From positions 1 through 30,053 of the forward strand of contig JAYRWN010000150.1 of NCBI GenBank assembly GCA_041917975.1: 30,053 bases of DNA, given 5' to 3'. Origin of the DNA: JAYRWN01 sp041917975 (lineage in GTDB: Bacteria > Bacteroidota > Bacteroidia > Chitinophagales > Saprospiraceae). This document shows, piece by piece, positions 23,302-30,053 of the stretch. Position 1 is the first letter of the stretch. Each line of letters starts with the position of its first letter. A model generated the notes under the pieces. It was not told where the DNA came from. It worked only from the letters and a program-made list of their open reading frames with translations, and did no database searches. The position numbers were made by a program, and so were the translations under genes.

Positions 23302-23321
23302 GAAACGTTTCAAATCTGAAA
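23302..23321. promoter_or_regulatory. Overlapping palindromes between divergent GH3 and PfkB-kinase genes
   Basis: GAAACGTTTC at 23302-23311 is a perfect 10-base palindrome. Its right half also pairs with TGAAA at 23317-23321 (TTTCA, 4 bases, TGAAA), giving three alternating GAAA/TTTC half sites. It sits in the 179-base divergent spacer, 52 bases upstream of the GH3-family start, where an operator could act. Nothing else in the spacer stands out except TATTTTTG at 23406-23413, which fits the -7 consensus but lacks a -33 partner and lies very close to the kinase start. Could be chance. Confidence 0.3.
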
Positions 23322-23429
23322 TGCTCCTGCACGCACATGTATTCATCATAGTCGTTTAAAAGTGGGGTAAAATAAAACAAATAGATGCATTCCATTGTCA
23401 ATTTTTATTTTTGACAAAATTTTTCAGCA

Positions 23430-24356
23430 ATGAGCTTATTAACTGTGGGCACCGTGGCTTTTGATGACATAGAGACACCTTTTGGCCGGGTTGAAAAAGT
23501 GATTGGAGGCGCCTGTACTTATATCAGTTGGGCCGCTTCTTATTTCACTCAACCCATCCATTTGGTTTCGGTGATTGGAGATGATTTTCCAGCAGATGAA
23601 TTATCCGCTTTACAAGCTAGGGGAGTGGATATGGCTGGGCTTAAAATTATCCCGGGACAGGAGTCTTTCTACTGGGCTGGTCGGTATCATCATAATCTTA
23701 ATCACCGGGATACCCTTTTTACTCAATTAAATGTACTGGCAGATTTTAACCCTGAGTTGCCTCCGGGATTTCTGCAACCCGATTTTGTGATGTTAGGCAA
23801 CCTTACTCCGGACATTCAACGCAAAGTCATCCTTCAATTAACCAAACGTCCGCGCTTGATCGCTTTAGATACGATGAACTTTTGGATGGATCACATGATG
23901 GATAGTTTGTTAGAAACTATTCGTTTAGTGGACTTATTGATTATTAATGATGAAGAAGCCCGGCAATTAAGCGGGGAATACTCCTTGGTTAGAGCTGCTG
24001 AAAAAATTTTTAAAATGGGTCCCCAAACCGTCGTGGTAAAAAAGGGGGAGCATGGAGCCCTGTTATTTATGCCCCAGACAGTTTTTTTTGCACCGGCATT
24101 GCCATTATTAGAAGTTAAAGACCCTACCGGAGCTGGGGATACTTTTGCCGGTGGCGTGATGGGTTATCTGGCCAGGACCGGTGACACATCCATGGACAAC
24201 ATGAAACGGGCTCTGATCTATGGATCAGCGATGGCTTCTTTTTGTGTGGAAGATTTCAGCCTGAATCGATTGAAGACGCTAAGCCTGGATGAAATACACC
24301 GTCGAGTGGGTCAATTTGCCGACTTAGTGCATTTTAACCTGATTGAAATTCCCTAA
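23430..24356 (+). CDS. PfkB-family carbohydrate/nucleoside kinase
   Basis: ATP-dependent kinase of the ribokinase superfamily, 308 residues, cytoplasmic. The front GG motif of the substrate lid is at 26-27 (VIGGACTYISWAASYF), and the second signature DPTGAGDTFAGG at 231-242 supplies the anion hole and the catalytic base D237. Residues such as YWAGRYHHNLNHRDT (81-95) do not match the usual ribokinase, fructokinase or adenosine kinase substrate signatures, so the substrate is open. I recall close Bacteroidota homologues annotated simply as sugar kinase. It stands alone, with divergent and convergent neighbours. Confidence 0.92.
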   Translation: MSLLTVGTVAFDDIETPFGRVEKVIGGACTYISWAASYFTQPIHLVSVIGDDFPADELSALQARGVDMAGLKIIPGQESFYWAGRYHHNLNHRDTLFTQLNVLADFNPELPPGFLQPDFVMLGNLTPDIQRKVILQLTKRPRLIALDTMNFWMDHMMDSLLETIRLVDLLIINDEEARQLSGEYSLVRAAEKIFKMGPQTVVVKKGEHGALLFMPQTVFFAPALPLLEVKDPTGAGDTFAGGVMGYLARTGDTSMDNMKRALIYGSAMASFCVEDFSLNRLKTLSLDEIHRRVGQFADLVHFNLIEIP

Positions 24357-24390
24357 TCCCACAGATGTAACGGACGATCAGGAGTATTAA

Positions 24391-24777
24391 TTAATTTAAT
24401 ATAAAGGGTGAAATCAATTTAAACGCCGGTATGGTTGCTTCAAATGTGGTATGATTGGACATATTGAGCATGGTATAAGTACCTTTCATCTTTCCCAATG
24501 GAGTGTCTAACGGACACCAACTTACATATTGATGAGACTGTCCGGGCATTAATATCGGTTGTTTGCCAATGACACCTTCACCGCTAACGGTGCGCGCAGT
24601 GCCGACACCATCGGTGATTTGCCAATAACGGGTGAGTATTTGCACAGCATGTGGACTGAGATTTTCAATGGTGACCCGGTATGAAAACACATACTGATTA
24701 GCCAAAGGTTTCGAGTATTCTTCCTGAAAAAAACTTTCCACACTGATCTTTATGCTGTTGGTAATGATTGTTTCCAT
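24391..24777 (-). CDS. apaG: ApaG domain protein
   Basis: A 128-residue protein of the ApaG family, a fibronectin-III-like beta-sandwich. Typical features are VTIENLSPHAVQILTRYWQITD, the glycine-rich SGEGVIGKQPILMPGQSHQYVSWCPLDTPLGKMKGTY, and the C-terminal FEATIPAFKL. In enterobacteria apaG is linked to cobalt/magnesium resistance phenotypes and to diadenosine tetraphosphate hydrolase; the molecular role is unsettled. Here it is 111 bases downstream of yicC on the same strand and converges on the PfkB-family kinase, with no apaH nearby. Confidence 0.95.
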   Translation of the reverse strand: METIITNSIKISVESFFQEEYSKPLANQYVFSYRVTIENLSPHAVQILTRYWQITDGVGTARTVSGEGVIGKQPILMPGQSHQYVSWCPLDTPLGKMKGTYTMLNMSNHTTFEATIPAFKLISPFILN

Positions 24778-24888
24778 GACCCAATTAGAAGTCTTTTTTT
24801 CGTTCTAGGTTAATTTTTTGTTCAATTTATGATTAATTCGGACTGTTGTCAAAAAGTTTTTTCAGACTTCACGAAAAATTCCCCCGGG

Positions 24889-25764
24889 TTACATGACGTT
24901 GGCCAATTGCTCTTTGATTTTTTCCAATTCATCTTTCATCTGAACGACGATTTTTTGGATAGCTGAATGCTGTGCCTTGGAGCCGAGTGTATTAATTTCC
25001 CGACCCATCTCCTGGCTGATGAATCCCAGTTTTTTTCCTTTCATGATCTCCATTTGAAATAATACTTCCAGAAAGTATTTGCAGTGTTGATCCAGACGCA
25101 CTTTCTCTTCCGTGAAGTCTAATTTCTCCAAATAATACAGGATTTCCTGTTCCAATCTGTTTTTATCGAAATTTGGGTTGTTGCCCATTTCCAGGATATC
25201 CTTTTCCAGCTTGCGGCGAATGAATTCGAGGCGTTCTTTTTCAAAGGGTTGTATGCTAATCAGGGCATGTTGTATTTGTTGCACCCGTTCGTCCAGCTCG
25301 CGGGTTATCATTTTACCTTCTTCCAATTCAAACTCCATTAGTTGGCTAAGGCTATCCCGAAGAAGACCTTCCACATGGCCCCATTCTTCCGCATCGACAT
25401 CCTGGTCATCCACGGCTATAACATTTGGTATACGGATGATGGTTTGCATCAGGTCTGCATGAGTAATGCCATGAGCTGATTGTAGGTCGGACAGCTCCCG
25501 ATAAAATTTGGTAAAGAGGGTTTTGTTTATTTTGTATTGTTCAGACTCTGTGGACCCATTAAGGACCACGGTTACTTCCAGTTTTCCGCGTAGTCTGGAC
25601 TCTTGGATAAGCCGCCGAACCTCATATTCTTTCGTACGGTACTGAAACGGTAATTTTATGCGCAAGTCTACAAACTTGCTGTTCAGGGATTTTATTTCCA
25701 CCACCAATTCCTTGTGGCCAAAAGAGCCTTTGGATTTGGCAAATCCGGTCATTGAAGCCAGCAT
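24889..25764 (-). CDS. yicC: YicC-family endoribonuclease
   Basis: A 291-residue YicC family protein; E. coli YicC has been described as an endoribonuclease involved in small-RNA turnover. The N-terminal domain begins with the conserved SMTGFAKSKG and contains VEIKSLNSKFVDLRIKLP; the C-terminal DUF1732 domain contains LEQEILYYLEKLDFTEEKVRLDQHCKYF, the MGREINTLGSKA motif and the ending VQMKDELEKIKEQ. The longest frame begins at a TTG (25785), but the ATG at 25764 (MLASMTGF) gives the standard family start. TACTTTTG on the minus strand (25783-25790) matches the -7 consensus but has no -33 partner. The common downstream partner, guanylate kinase, is absent; apaG follows instead. Confidence 0.95.
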   Translation of the reverse strand: MLASMTGFAKSKGSFGHKELVVEIKSLNSKFVDLRIKLPFQYRTKEYEVRRLIQESRLRGKLEVTVVLNGSTESEQYKINKTLFTKFYRELSDLQSAHGITHADLMQTIIRIPNVIAVDDQDVDAEEWGHVEGLLRDSLSQLMEFELEEGKMITRELDERVQQIQHALISIQPFEKERLEFIRRKLEKDILEMGNNPNFDKNRLEQEILYYLEKLDFTEEKVRLDQHCKYFLEVLFQMEIMKGKKLGFISQEMGREINTLGSKAQHSAIQKIVVQMKDELEKIKEQLANVM

Positions 25765-25859
25765 GAATTTATTAATTTTAGGCAAAAGTAACTTATTTTA
25801 CCAGGTTTACCCATATAGGTAATACTTCCTTAAAAGTTTGAAAATTAGAGAGTTATTTT

Positions 25860-25889
25860 TTTGAAATACTGGATTATTTGCGATATTTG
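25860..25889 (+). promoter_or_regulatory. Possible promoter for the HU-TPR operon
   Basis: TTTG at 25860-25863 is followed 20 bases later by TATTTG at 25884-25889, which resembles a Bacteroidota -33/-7 pair with two bases missing from the -7 element. Position fits a leader of about 45 bases before the ATG at 25942. This is an imperfect match. Confidence 0.3.
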
Positions 25890-25941
25890 CCACACTCTTT
25901 TCGAAAATTTTGTATAACTAATTAAAAACCAGTACATAACG

Positions 25942-26262
25942 ATGAGAAAAGCGGATTTGGTAACCATGATTTCAGAGAAAACTGGTGTTCCTAAGGTAGA
26001 TGTTTTAGTATCTCTTGAAACTTTTTTTAAAGAGGTAAAAGACTCCTTATCCAACGGCGAAAATGTGTATATCCGCGGTTTCGGTTCGTTTGTGATAAAA
26101 AGAAGGGCTAAAAAGATCGGCCGCCATATTAAGAAAAATATTGCTTTGGAAATTCCGGAACATAGCATCCCGGCATTTAAACCGGCCAAAGTATTCGTAG
26201 AGCAAGTCAAAGACAGTTCTCCAACCGTGTCTGATGAGGGTGATGACGAAGACGAAGATTGA
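25942..26262 (+). CDS. HU/IHF-family DNA-binding protein with acidic tail
   Basis: Nucleoid-associated DNA-bending protein, 106 residues, acting as a dimer. The HU fold is clear: helical front (MRKADLVTMISEKTGVPKVDV), the GFGSF turn at 46-50 and the family ending IPAFKPAKVFVEQVK. In the DNA-binding arm the usual RNPxTG, whose proline intercalates into DNA, is replaced by RHIKKN, as I recall for the Bacteroidota subgroup lying near RNase G. Beyond the normal end at about residue 91 is an extra tail ending in the acidic run DEGDDEDED, which might modulate DNA binding. The stop is 2 bases before the ATG of the TPR gene. Confidence 0.94.
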   Translation: MRKADLVTMISEKTGVPKVDVLVSLETFFKEVKDSLSNGENVYIRGFGSFVIKRRAKKIGRHIKKNIALEIPEHSIPAFKPAKVFVEQVKDSSPTVSDEGDDEDED

Positions 26263-26264
26263 TT

Positions 26265-27056
26265 ATGAACCGTCATCAGTCGCTTATCCTCATTAGCGCT
26301 AGTGTTCTCCTTATCTTGCTCGGTTTCGTTCTGGATACTAAACCCAGAAAACACCAGCTCGTAGAAAAGTCACGAGTGACGTCTTTTGAAACAATTAGTA
26401 TTAATGCATTGGTCGATGAGTCCCGGACCAAACTGCCCCCGGCAAAACAAACTTATGTTCAAACCCTGGAAGCAGAACTTACCGGAAACGATACTTCAGA
26501 TTTATCCACCCTGGAATTGCTCTCCGGCACATGGTTTGATGCTAGTGCCTATGCAATGGCTGGATATTACGCTGAGAAAATAGCGAAAGTCAGAAATGAC
26601 GCCGAAAGTTGGTCCCTGTTGGGGACGACCTGTTTGACTGGAATCATGAAATCCATTTCTGAAAAGGAGAAGGAATATTGTTTTCAGAAAGCAGTACCGG
26701 CTCTGGAAGTTGCTGCCAGCCTGGAGCCGGAGAATATAAATCACCGGATAAACTTGGCTTTATGTTATGCCGAACTTCCTCCCGATGATAAACCGATGCA
26801 TGGCATTCAGTTGTTGCTTGGACTGAATGAAAAATATCCGGAAAATCCTGCTGTGCTGACCCAACTTGGTCGCCTGGCCATTAAGACCGGGCAATTCGAG
26901 CGAGCTGTGGAACGATTAACCGCAGCAGTACGCATTAATCCTGAGGGGACCGCAGCGCAATGTTTGCTCGCGGAGGCCTTGACAGGAGCAGGTAAAACAA
27001 CGGAAGCCGCCGAAGCTCAAGCAAAGTGTAACGAATTAAATAATAAACAAAAATAA
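26265..27056 (+). CDS. Membrane-anchored tetratricopeptide-repeat protein
   Basis: A 263-residue protein with one N-terminal membrane helix (about 6-24, SLILISASVLLILLGFVL), then a soluble, probably periplasmic part. The C-terminal half carries TPR-type repeats, clearest in PAVLTQLGRLAIKTGQFERAVERLTAAVRINPEG and the following AAQCLLAEALTGAGKTTEAAEAQAKC; an earlier degenerate repeat covers WSLLGTTCLTGI...ALEVAASLEPENINHRINLALCYAE. The role is probably protein-protein contact; no partner is named by sequence. The ATG at 26265 is preferred over a TTG two codons upstream. It is co-transcribed with the HU gene and followed 7 bases later by the 31-residue basic protein. Confidence 0.87.
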   Translation: MNRHQSLILISASVLLILLGFVLDTKPRKHQLVEKSRVTSFETISINALVDESRTKLPPAKQTYVQTLEAELTGNDTSDLSTLELLSGTWFDASAYAMAGYYAEKIAKVRNDAESWSLLGTTCLTGIMKSISEKEKEYCFQKAVPALEVAASLEPENINHRINLALCYAELPPDDKPMHGIQLLLGLNEKYPENPAVLTQLGRLAIKTGQFERAVERLTAAVRINPEGTAAQCLLAEALTGAGKTTEAAEAQAKCNELNNKQK

Positions 27057-27063
27057 TTAGATC

Positions 27064-27159
27064 ATGCCTTGCGGTAAAAAGCGTAAAAGACATAAGATAG
27101 CCACGCATAAGCGTAAAAAGAGGCTTAGAAAAAATAGACATAAGAAAAAGAACAGATAA
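27064..27159 (+). CDS. AURKAIP1/COX24-domain small basic protein (bS22-like)
   Basis: A 31-residue, extremely basic protein: MPCGKKRKRHKIATHKRKK followed by RLRKNRHKKKNR. The KKRKRHKI(A/S)THKRKKRLRKNRHKKK pattern is the Bacteroidota form of the AURKAIP1/COX24 domain, known from mitochondrial small-subunit protein mS38 and actinobacterial bS22, which sit in the small ribosomal subunit. A ribosomal or ribosome-associated role is therefore likely by family, not shown here. The ATG lies 7 bases after the TPR gene stop. It is easily missed because of its size. Confidence 0.9.
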   Translation: MPCGKKRKRHKIATHKRKKRLRKNRHKKKNR

Positions 27160-27342
27160 CCATAGTCCGGTAGGACGTTACCTTCTTCTGGAGTGACACT
27201 GTATTTTATCAAGGGTTACTGAAAATATTATATCTCCGCCACATTTAGTATTAGACGCAAACCCCAGAATAATGCTCTCTTGATTTAATCCTGGTATTGA
27301 GCAGGTAAGGTCATGGATGGTCTCTCCCTCCCGGGTTAATAA
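27160..27342 (+). other. Intergenic leader region before RNase G gene
   Basis: This 183-base spacer holds no open frame that I can support and no TAnnTTTG element. A weak 4-bp stem (gtcc-ggta-ggac near 27167-27178) is too small to call a terminator. RNase E/G genes in other bacteria can be autoregulated through their 5' leaders, so the length may be meaningful, but I see no specific structure. Confidence 0.3.
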
Positions 27343-28905
27343 ATGCGTTTTGCGTTGAATAAAGAATTAATCATCAGTGTTGCCAATTCTGATGTAGATA
27401 TTGCCCTCTTGGAAAATGGCAAATTGGTAGAGCTGCATCGGCAAAAGAATAATTCGGATTTCTCTGTTGGAGATATCTTCATGGGGCGGGTAACAAAACT
27501 TTTGCCGGGATTAAATGCCGCTTACATTGACATAGGACATAAACGGGAAGCTTTCTTACATTATACCGATTTAGGTCCTAAACTGCGCTCGTTACTAAAA
27601 TATACCGACTTATTGGTAGCCGGAAGTGTATCCAACGAATTGTTAGATAAGTTCGAGTTGGAACCGGAGATCATTAAAACCGGGAAAGTCAATCAGGTAT
27701 TACGCAAACGTCAGAGTATCCTGGTACAAATTCTTAAGGAACCCATCTCCACCAAGGGACCCCGGCTTAGCTGCGAAATTACTTTAGCAGGCCGTTTTAT
27801 GGTGTTGACTCCTTTCGTAGACATCATTGCTATCTCCAAAAAAATTGGCGCAAAGGAAGAACGTAAACGGCTGCAAACCCTGGTGGAAAGCATCAAGCCT
27901 AAAAACTTTGGCCTCATTATTCGCACCGCAGCAGAAGGTCGAAAAGTAGCCGAACTGCATGAAGATGTGCGTGATTTGGTTCGCAAATGGAAAGTGATTT
28001 ATGAGAATGGCCGCAAAAAAGAAGGACCAATAAAATTACTGTCCGAAATAGATAAAACATCTTCTATACTAAGGGATATCCTGAATGATACCTTCTCCAA
28101 AATCGTGGTAAACGACCGGGACTATCAACGTCATATCGAGCAGTTTATGGAAAAAATTGCTCCCGAAAAAACTAAAATCATCCATTATCACCGCGGTTCG
28201 AAACCCATCTACGATGCCTATGGTGTCACCCGCCAGATTAAAGGTAGTTTTGGTAAAACCTCTACGATGGCCAGCGGAGCTTATGTGGTCATTGATCATA
28301 CGGAAGCCATGCATGTCATTGATGTGAACAGCGGCCCTAAATTTATCAAAGGGGATCAGGAAACCTCAGCGCTAAAGGTAAACCTGGAAGCTTGTGAAGA
28401 GATAGCCCGGCAGTTACGCCTGCGGGACATAGGTGGGCTTATCATTGTCGATTTCATCGACATGAAAAATAAAGACAATAAACACACCATCTACGCCGCT
28501 ATCAAGGAACAGATGAAGGCCGACCGGGCACAGCACACCATCCTGCCGCTAAGTAAATTTGGTCTGATGCAAATAACCCGCCAACGGGTAAAGCCTGAAC
28601 TACAGATCAATACCGAGGAAAATTGCCCAACTTGTAAAGGTACCGGTACTATCCAACCCTCCATTTTGCTGTTGGAGGAAATAGAGCGGGATATCGGATA
28701 CATCATCCAATCCAGACCCACGGTTAAACTTTATCTGTTTGTACATCCCTATGTGGAAGCATTTCTGATCAAAGGGTTATACCGCATTCAACGACAATGG
28801 TTTTTTAAATACAAACAATGGATCAGAATAAAAGCGGATCAGGAGTTGGCTCTGCTTGAGTACCGCTTTTTTGATAATAAAGAAGATGAAATACGGCTAA
28901 ATTAG
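27343..28905 (+). CDS. rng: Ribonuclease G (Rne/Rng family)
   Basis: Endoribonuclease for rRNA processing and mRNA decay, 520 residues, cytoplasmic. The N-terminal S1-type RNA-binding domain (about 40-130) contains GDIFMGRVTKLLPGLNAAYIDIG, with the family insert after HYTDLGP. The DNase-I-like catalytic domain holds the metal-binding aspartates D327 (HVIDVNSG) and D370 (IIVDFIDM). The zinc-link is CPTCKG (C428, C431), which joins subunits in the family. The C terminus stops soon after the RNase H-like small domain, with no degradosome scaffold, so RNase G is the right name rather than RNase E. Its place downstream of the HU gene fits the Bacteroidota pattern, though here two extra genes intervene. 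Confidence 0.96.
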   Translation: MRFALNKELIISVANSDVDIALLENGKLVELHRQKNNSDFSVGDIFMGRVTKLLPGLNAAYIDIGHKREAFLHYTDLGPKLRSLLKYTDLLVAGSVSNELLDKFELEPEIIKTGKVNQVLRKRQSILVQILKEPISTKGPRLSCEITLAGRFMVLTPFVDIIAISKKIGAKEERKRLQTLVESIKPKNFGLIIRTAAEGRKVAELHEDVRDLVRKWKVIYENGRKKEGPIKLLSEIDKTSSILRDILNDTFSKIVVNDRDYQRHIEQFMEKIAPEKTKIIHYHRGSKPIYDAYGVTRQIKGSFGKTSTMASGAYVVIDHTEAMHVIDVNSGPKFIKGDQETSALKVNLEACEEIARQLRLRDIGGLIIVDFIDMKNKDNKHTIYAAIKEQMKADRAQHTILPLSKFGLMQITRQRVKPELQINTEENCPTCKGTGTIQPSILLLEEIERDIGYIIQSRPTVKLYLFVHPYVEAFLIKGLYRIQRQWFFKYKQWIRIKADQELALLEYRFFDNKEDEIRLN

Positions 28906-28945
28906 GCTCGGGGTCTACATAAGACACCGAAATAAACTATTAATT

Positions 28946-29527
28946 ATGGATTGGCGATTACAGGATTGGCTCACCGTAACCTTTACTCTGTTTGCGGTAA
29001 TCGATATCGTTGGTTCAGTTCCTATGTTGATAACACTAAAACATAAAGCCGGAACGATCAATGAACTGAGGGCAACCACCATATCGGGTAGTTTGATGGT
29101 TTTGTTTTTATTCGTCGGAGAGGCCTTTCTTAATTTAATGGGGGTGGATGTGCGTTCATTTGCTATCGCAGGTTCGATAGTTATTTTTATCCTGGGCTTG
29201 GAAATGGTGTTAGGCATTGAATTTTTTAAGTCCGGGGGTGATCATCACGCCAGCACGGTCGTACCCATTGCTTTTCCTTTGATCGCCGGCTCAGGCACGT
29301 TGACCACCATCATATCGCTTAAAGCCAACTACAGTGTAGCGGTTATATTATCCGGTATCTTAGTAAATTTAGTGGTGGTTTACCTGGGTTTAAAATCATT
29401 AGACTTGATTTCCCGGCTATTAGGACCTTCTGGACTGACGGCAGTGCGAAAATTTTTTGGCGTCGTGCTCTTGGCCATAGCTATTAAAATTTTCGCTGCC
29501 AATGTAGGCTTGTTATTAAATAACTAA
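28946..29527 (+). CDS. MarC family integral membrane protein
   Basis: A 193-residue polytopic membrane protein with about six helices, typical of the MarC/UPF0056 family. Recognisable parts are FTLFAVIDIVGSVPMLITL near the start, AGSIVIFILGLEMVLG, the conserved VPIAFPLIAGSGTLTTIISL and the last helix FFGVVLLAIAIKIFAANVG. The family was once linked to multiple antibiotic resistance, but that has not held up and transport function is unknown. It starts 40 bases after the RNase G gene on the same strand, so read-through is likely, and it converges on the DoxX-family gene 18 bases away. Confidence 0.95.
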   Translation: MDWRLQDWLTVTFTLFAVIDIVGSVPMLITLKHKAGTINELRATTISGSLMVLFLFVGEAFLNLMGVDVRSFAIAGSIVIFILGLEMVLGIEFFKSGGDHHASTVVPIAFPLIAGSGTLTTIISLKANYSVAVILSGILVNLVVVYLGLKSLDLISRLLGPSGLTAVRKFFGVVLLAIAIKIFAANVGLLLNN

Positions 29528-29545
29528 ATATGGAAGACCCAGATG

Positions 29546-29986
29546 TTAAGCCTTTTGTGAAAGGGCAGCAGTCTTTCTCTTTTCTTTTTGATATTGTCTC
29601 CACCCGTCGATGGATAATTTACCCGCACCGGTAAAAAAGAGTCCGGCAAATACCGCAAAATAACGGAATGCGCCTTCCACTGTGGGCAAATCATCACCAC
29701 CATGATGGATAAATACCGCGACACCAAATCCGATCACCAGCGGAATAACACTCCAACGGGTAAAAAATCCCAAAGCCACGGCCAATGCACAAAAAAATTC
29801 GGCAAAACCCATCAACCCCATAGTCACCCAGGGCCCTAACCCCAATGGATCAGGATAATCCTGCTGGCCGCGAATAAAATTTAAAAGAGTAATTCCACCA
29901 TGTTGAATAGTCAGAATAAAACCGGTTATACCGCGAATCAATAATAAACCGACATCTGTAGACTTGATGGTAGACCAAAAGTTCAT
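29546..29986 (-). CDS. DoxX family membrane protein
   Basis: A 146-residue membrane protein with four predicted helices of the DoxX family: VGLLLIRGITGFILTIQHG, WVTMGLMGFAEFFCALAVALGFF, IPLVIGFGVAVFIHHGG and FRYFAVFAGLFFTGAGKLSID. The GFFTRW turn and the final GAGKLSIDG are characteristic. Some DoxX proteins are thiosulphate:quinone oxidoreductase subunits or act in thiol-redox complexes; most, including this one, are uncharacterised. It ends 18 bases from the MarC gene in convergent orientation. The ATG start follows an AT-rich region without a consensus promoter. Confidence 0.92.
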   Translation of the reverse strand: MNFWSTIKSTDVGLLLIRGITGFILTIQHGGITLLNFIRGQQDYPDPLGLGPWVTMGLMGFAEFFCALAVALGFFTRWSVIPLVIGFGVAVFIHHGGDDLPTVEGAFRYFAVFAGLFFTGAGKLSIDGWRQYQKEKRKTAALSQKA

Positions 29987-30013
29987 AATGGTGCATTAAA
30001 GGGTAAAATACGA

Positions 30014-30047
30014 AATTTTTAAAGGCTTAACTGGTTGTTTTTAAGCC
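30014..30047 (-). terminator. Possible terminator of a minus-strand gene beyond the window
   Basis: GGCTTAA (30024-30030) and TTAAGCC (30041-30047) form a perfect 7-bp stem with a 10-base loop; on the minus strand it is followed by TTTAAAAATTT. It lies upstream of the DoxX-family gene. The tail is interrupted by A residues, so strength is doubtful, and an alternative ACTGG/CCAGT pairing exists. Confidence 0.35.
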
Positions 30048-30053
30048 AGTATC

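Noticed and set aside
25845..26354. 169-codon open frame antisense to the HU and TPR genes
   Set aside because: It lies wholly opposite a strongly conserved HU gene, is serine-rich in a way that mirrors the complementary acidic codons, and shows no family features.
15061..27314. Shared 13-14-base string caggtaaggtcat at 15061 and 27302
   Set aside because: A match of this length is expected about once by chance in 30 kb; one copy is near the porQ start, the other in the rng leader, with no common context.
28946..29527. Antibiotic resistance gene (MarC)
   Set aside because: The family name is historical; a resistance role is not supported and nothing here suggests one.

Overview
This window is ordinary chromosome from a member of the Bacteroidota, most likely a Saprospiria-type lineage. 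The evidence is: type IX secretion (T9SS) parts (PorQ, a PorV/PorQ-family barrel, a secreted protein with a C-terminal sorting domain); a large TonB-dependent receptor with a carboxypeptidase-regulatory-like front domain; a Bacteroidota-type promoter (TTTG, 20 bases, TAccTTTG) before the PpiD gene; A/T-rich start regions without clear Shine-Dalgarno sites; and familiar Bacteroidota neighbour sets (greA-HIT, gcvH-vanZ-tonB, HU near RNase G). The phylum is firm. The class is inference. I saw no tRNA, rRNA, CRISPR array, insertion sequence, prophage or defence locus, and no gene-free stretch longer than 300 bases.

Layout. 1-1866 (+): 3' part of ileS, cut by the window edge. 1890-4125 (-): greA, HIT protein, low-molecular-weight phosphatase and an LRR protein, closely packed. 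4323-15080 (-): an envelope block of porQ, a D-2-hydroxyacid dehydrogenase, a TonB-dependent receptor, a 1313-residue secreted protein and a PorV/PorQ-family barrel, ending at a strong hairpin terminator (4227-4277). 15182-17290 (-): a PpiD-like periplasmic folding factor with its own promoter and terminator. 17405-18022 (-): DUF3109 protein. 18244-21267 (+): citrate synthase, gcvH, a VanZ-like membrane protein and tonB, closed by a terminator that can work in both directions. 21400-23250 (-): a GH3-family acyl-acid amido synthetase followed by a small helical protein. 23430-24356 (+): PfkB-family kinase. 24391-25764 (-): yicC and apaG. 25942-28905 (+): HU-family protein, TPR membrane protein, a 31-residue basic ribosome-associated-type protein and RNase G. 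28946-29527 (+): MarC family. 29546-29986 (-): DoxX family.

How they fit together. Much of the window serves the envelope: PpiD would help outer-membrane proteins fold, TonB would energise receptors such as the one at 9339-12926, and PorQ plus the PorV-like barrel belong to or resemble the T9SS, which exports proteins carrying a C-terminal domain like that of the 1313-residue protein. The receptor, secreted protein and PorV-like genes are separated by only 15 and 12 bases and look like one functional module. This is the best candidate here for a poorly described system, although its parts belong to known families. The rest is translation, RNA turnover, central metabolism and small conserved proteins.

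Several start codons were chosen at ATG (or GTG) sites downstream of the longest open frame, as noted in the entries.
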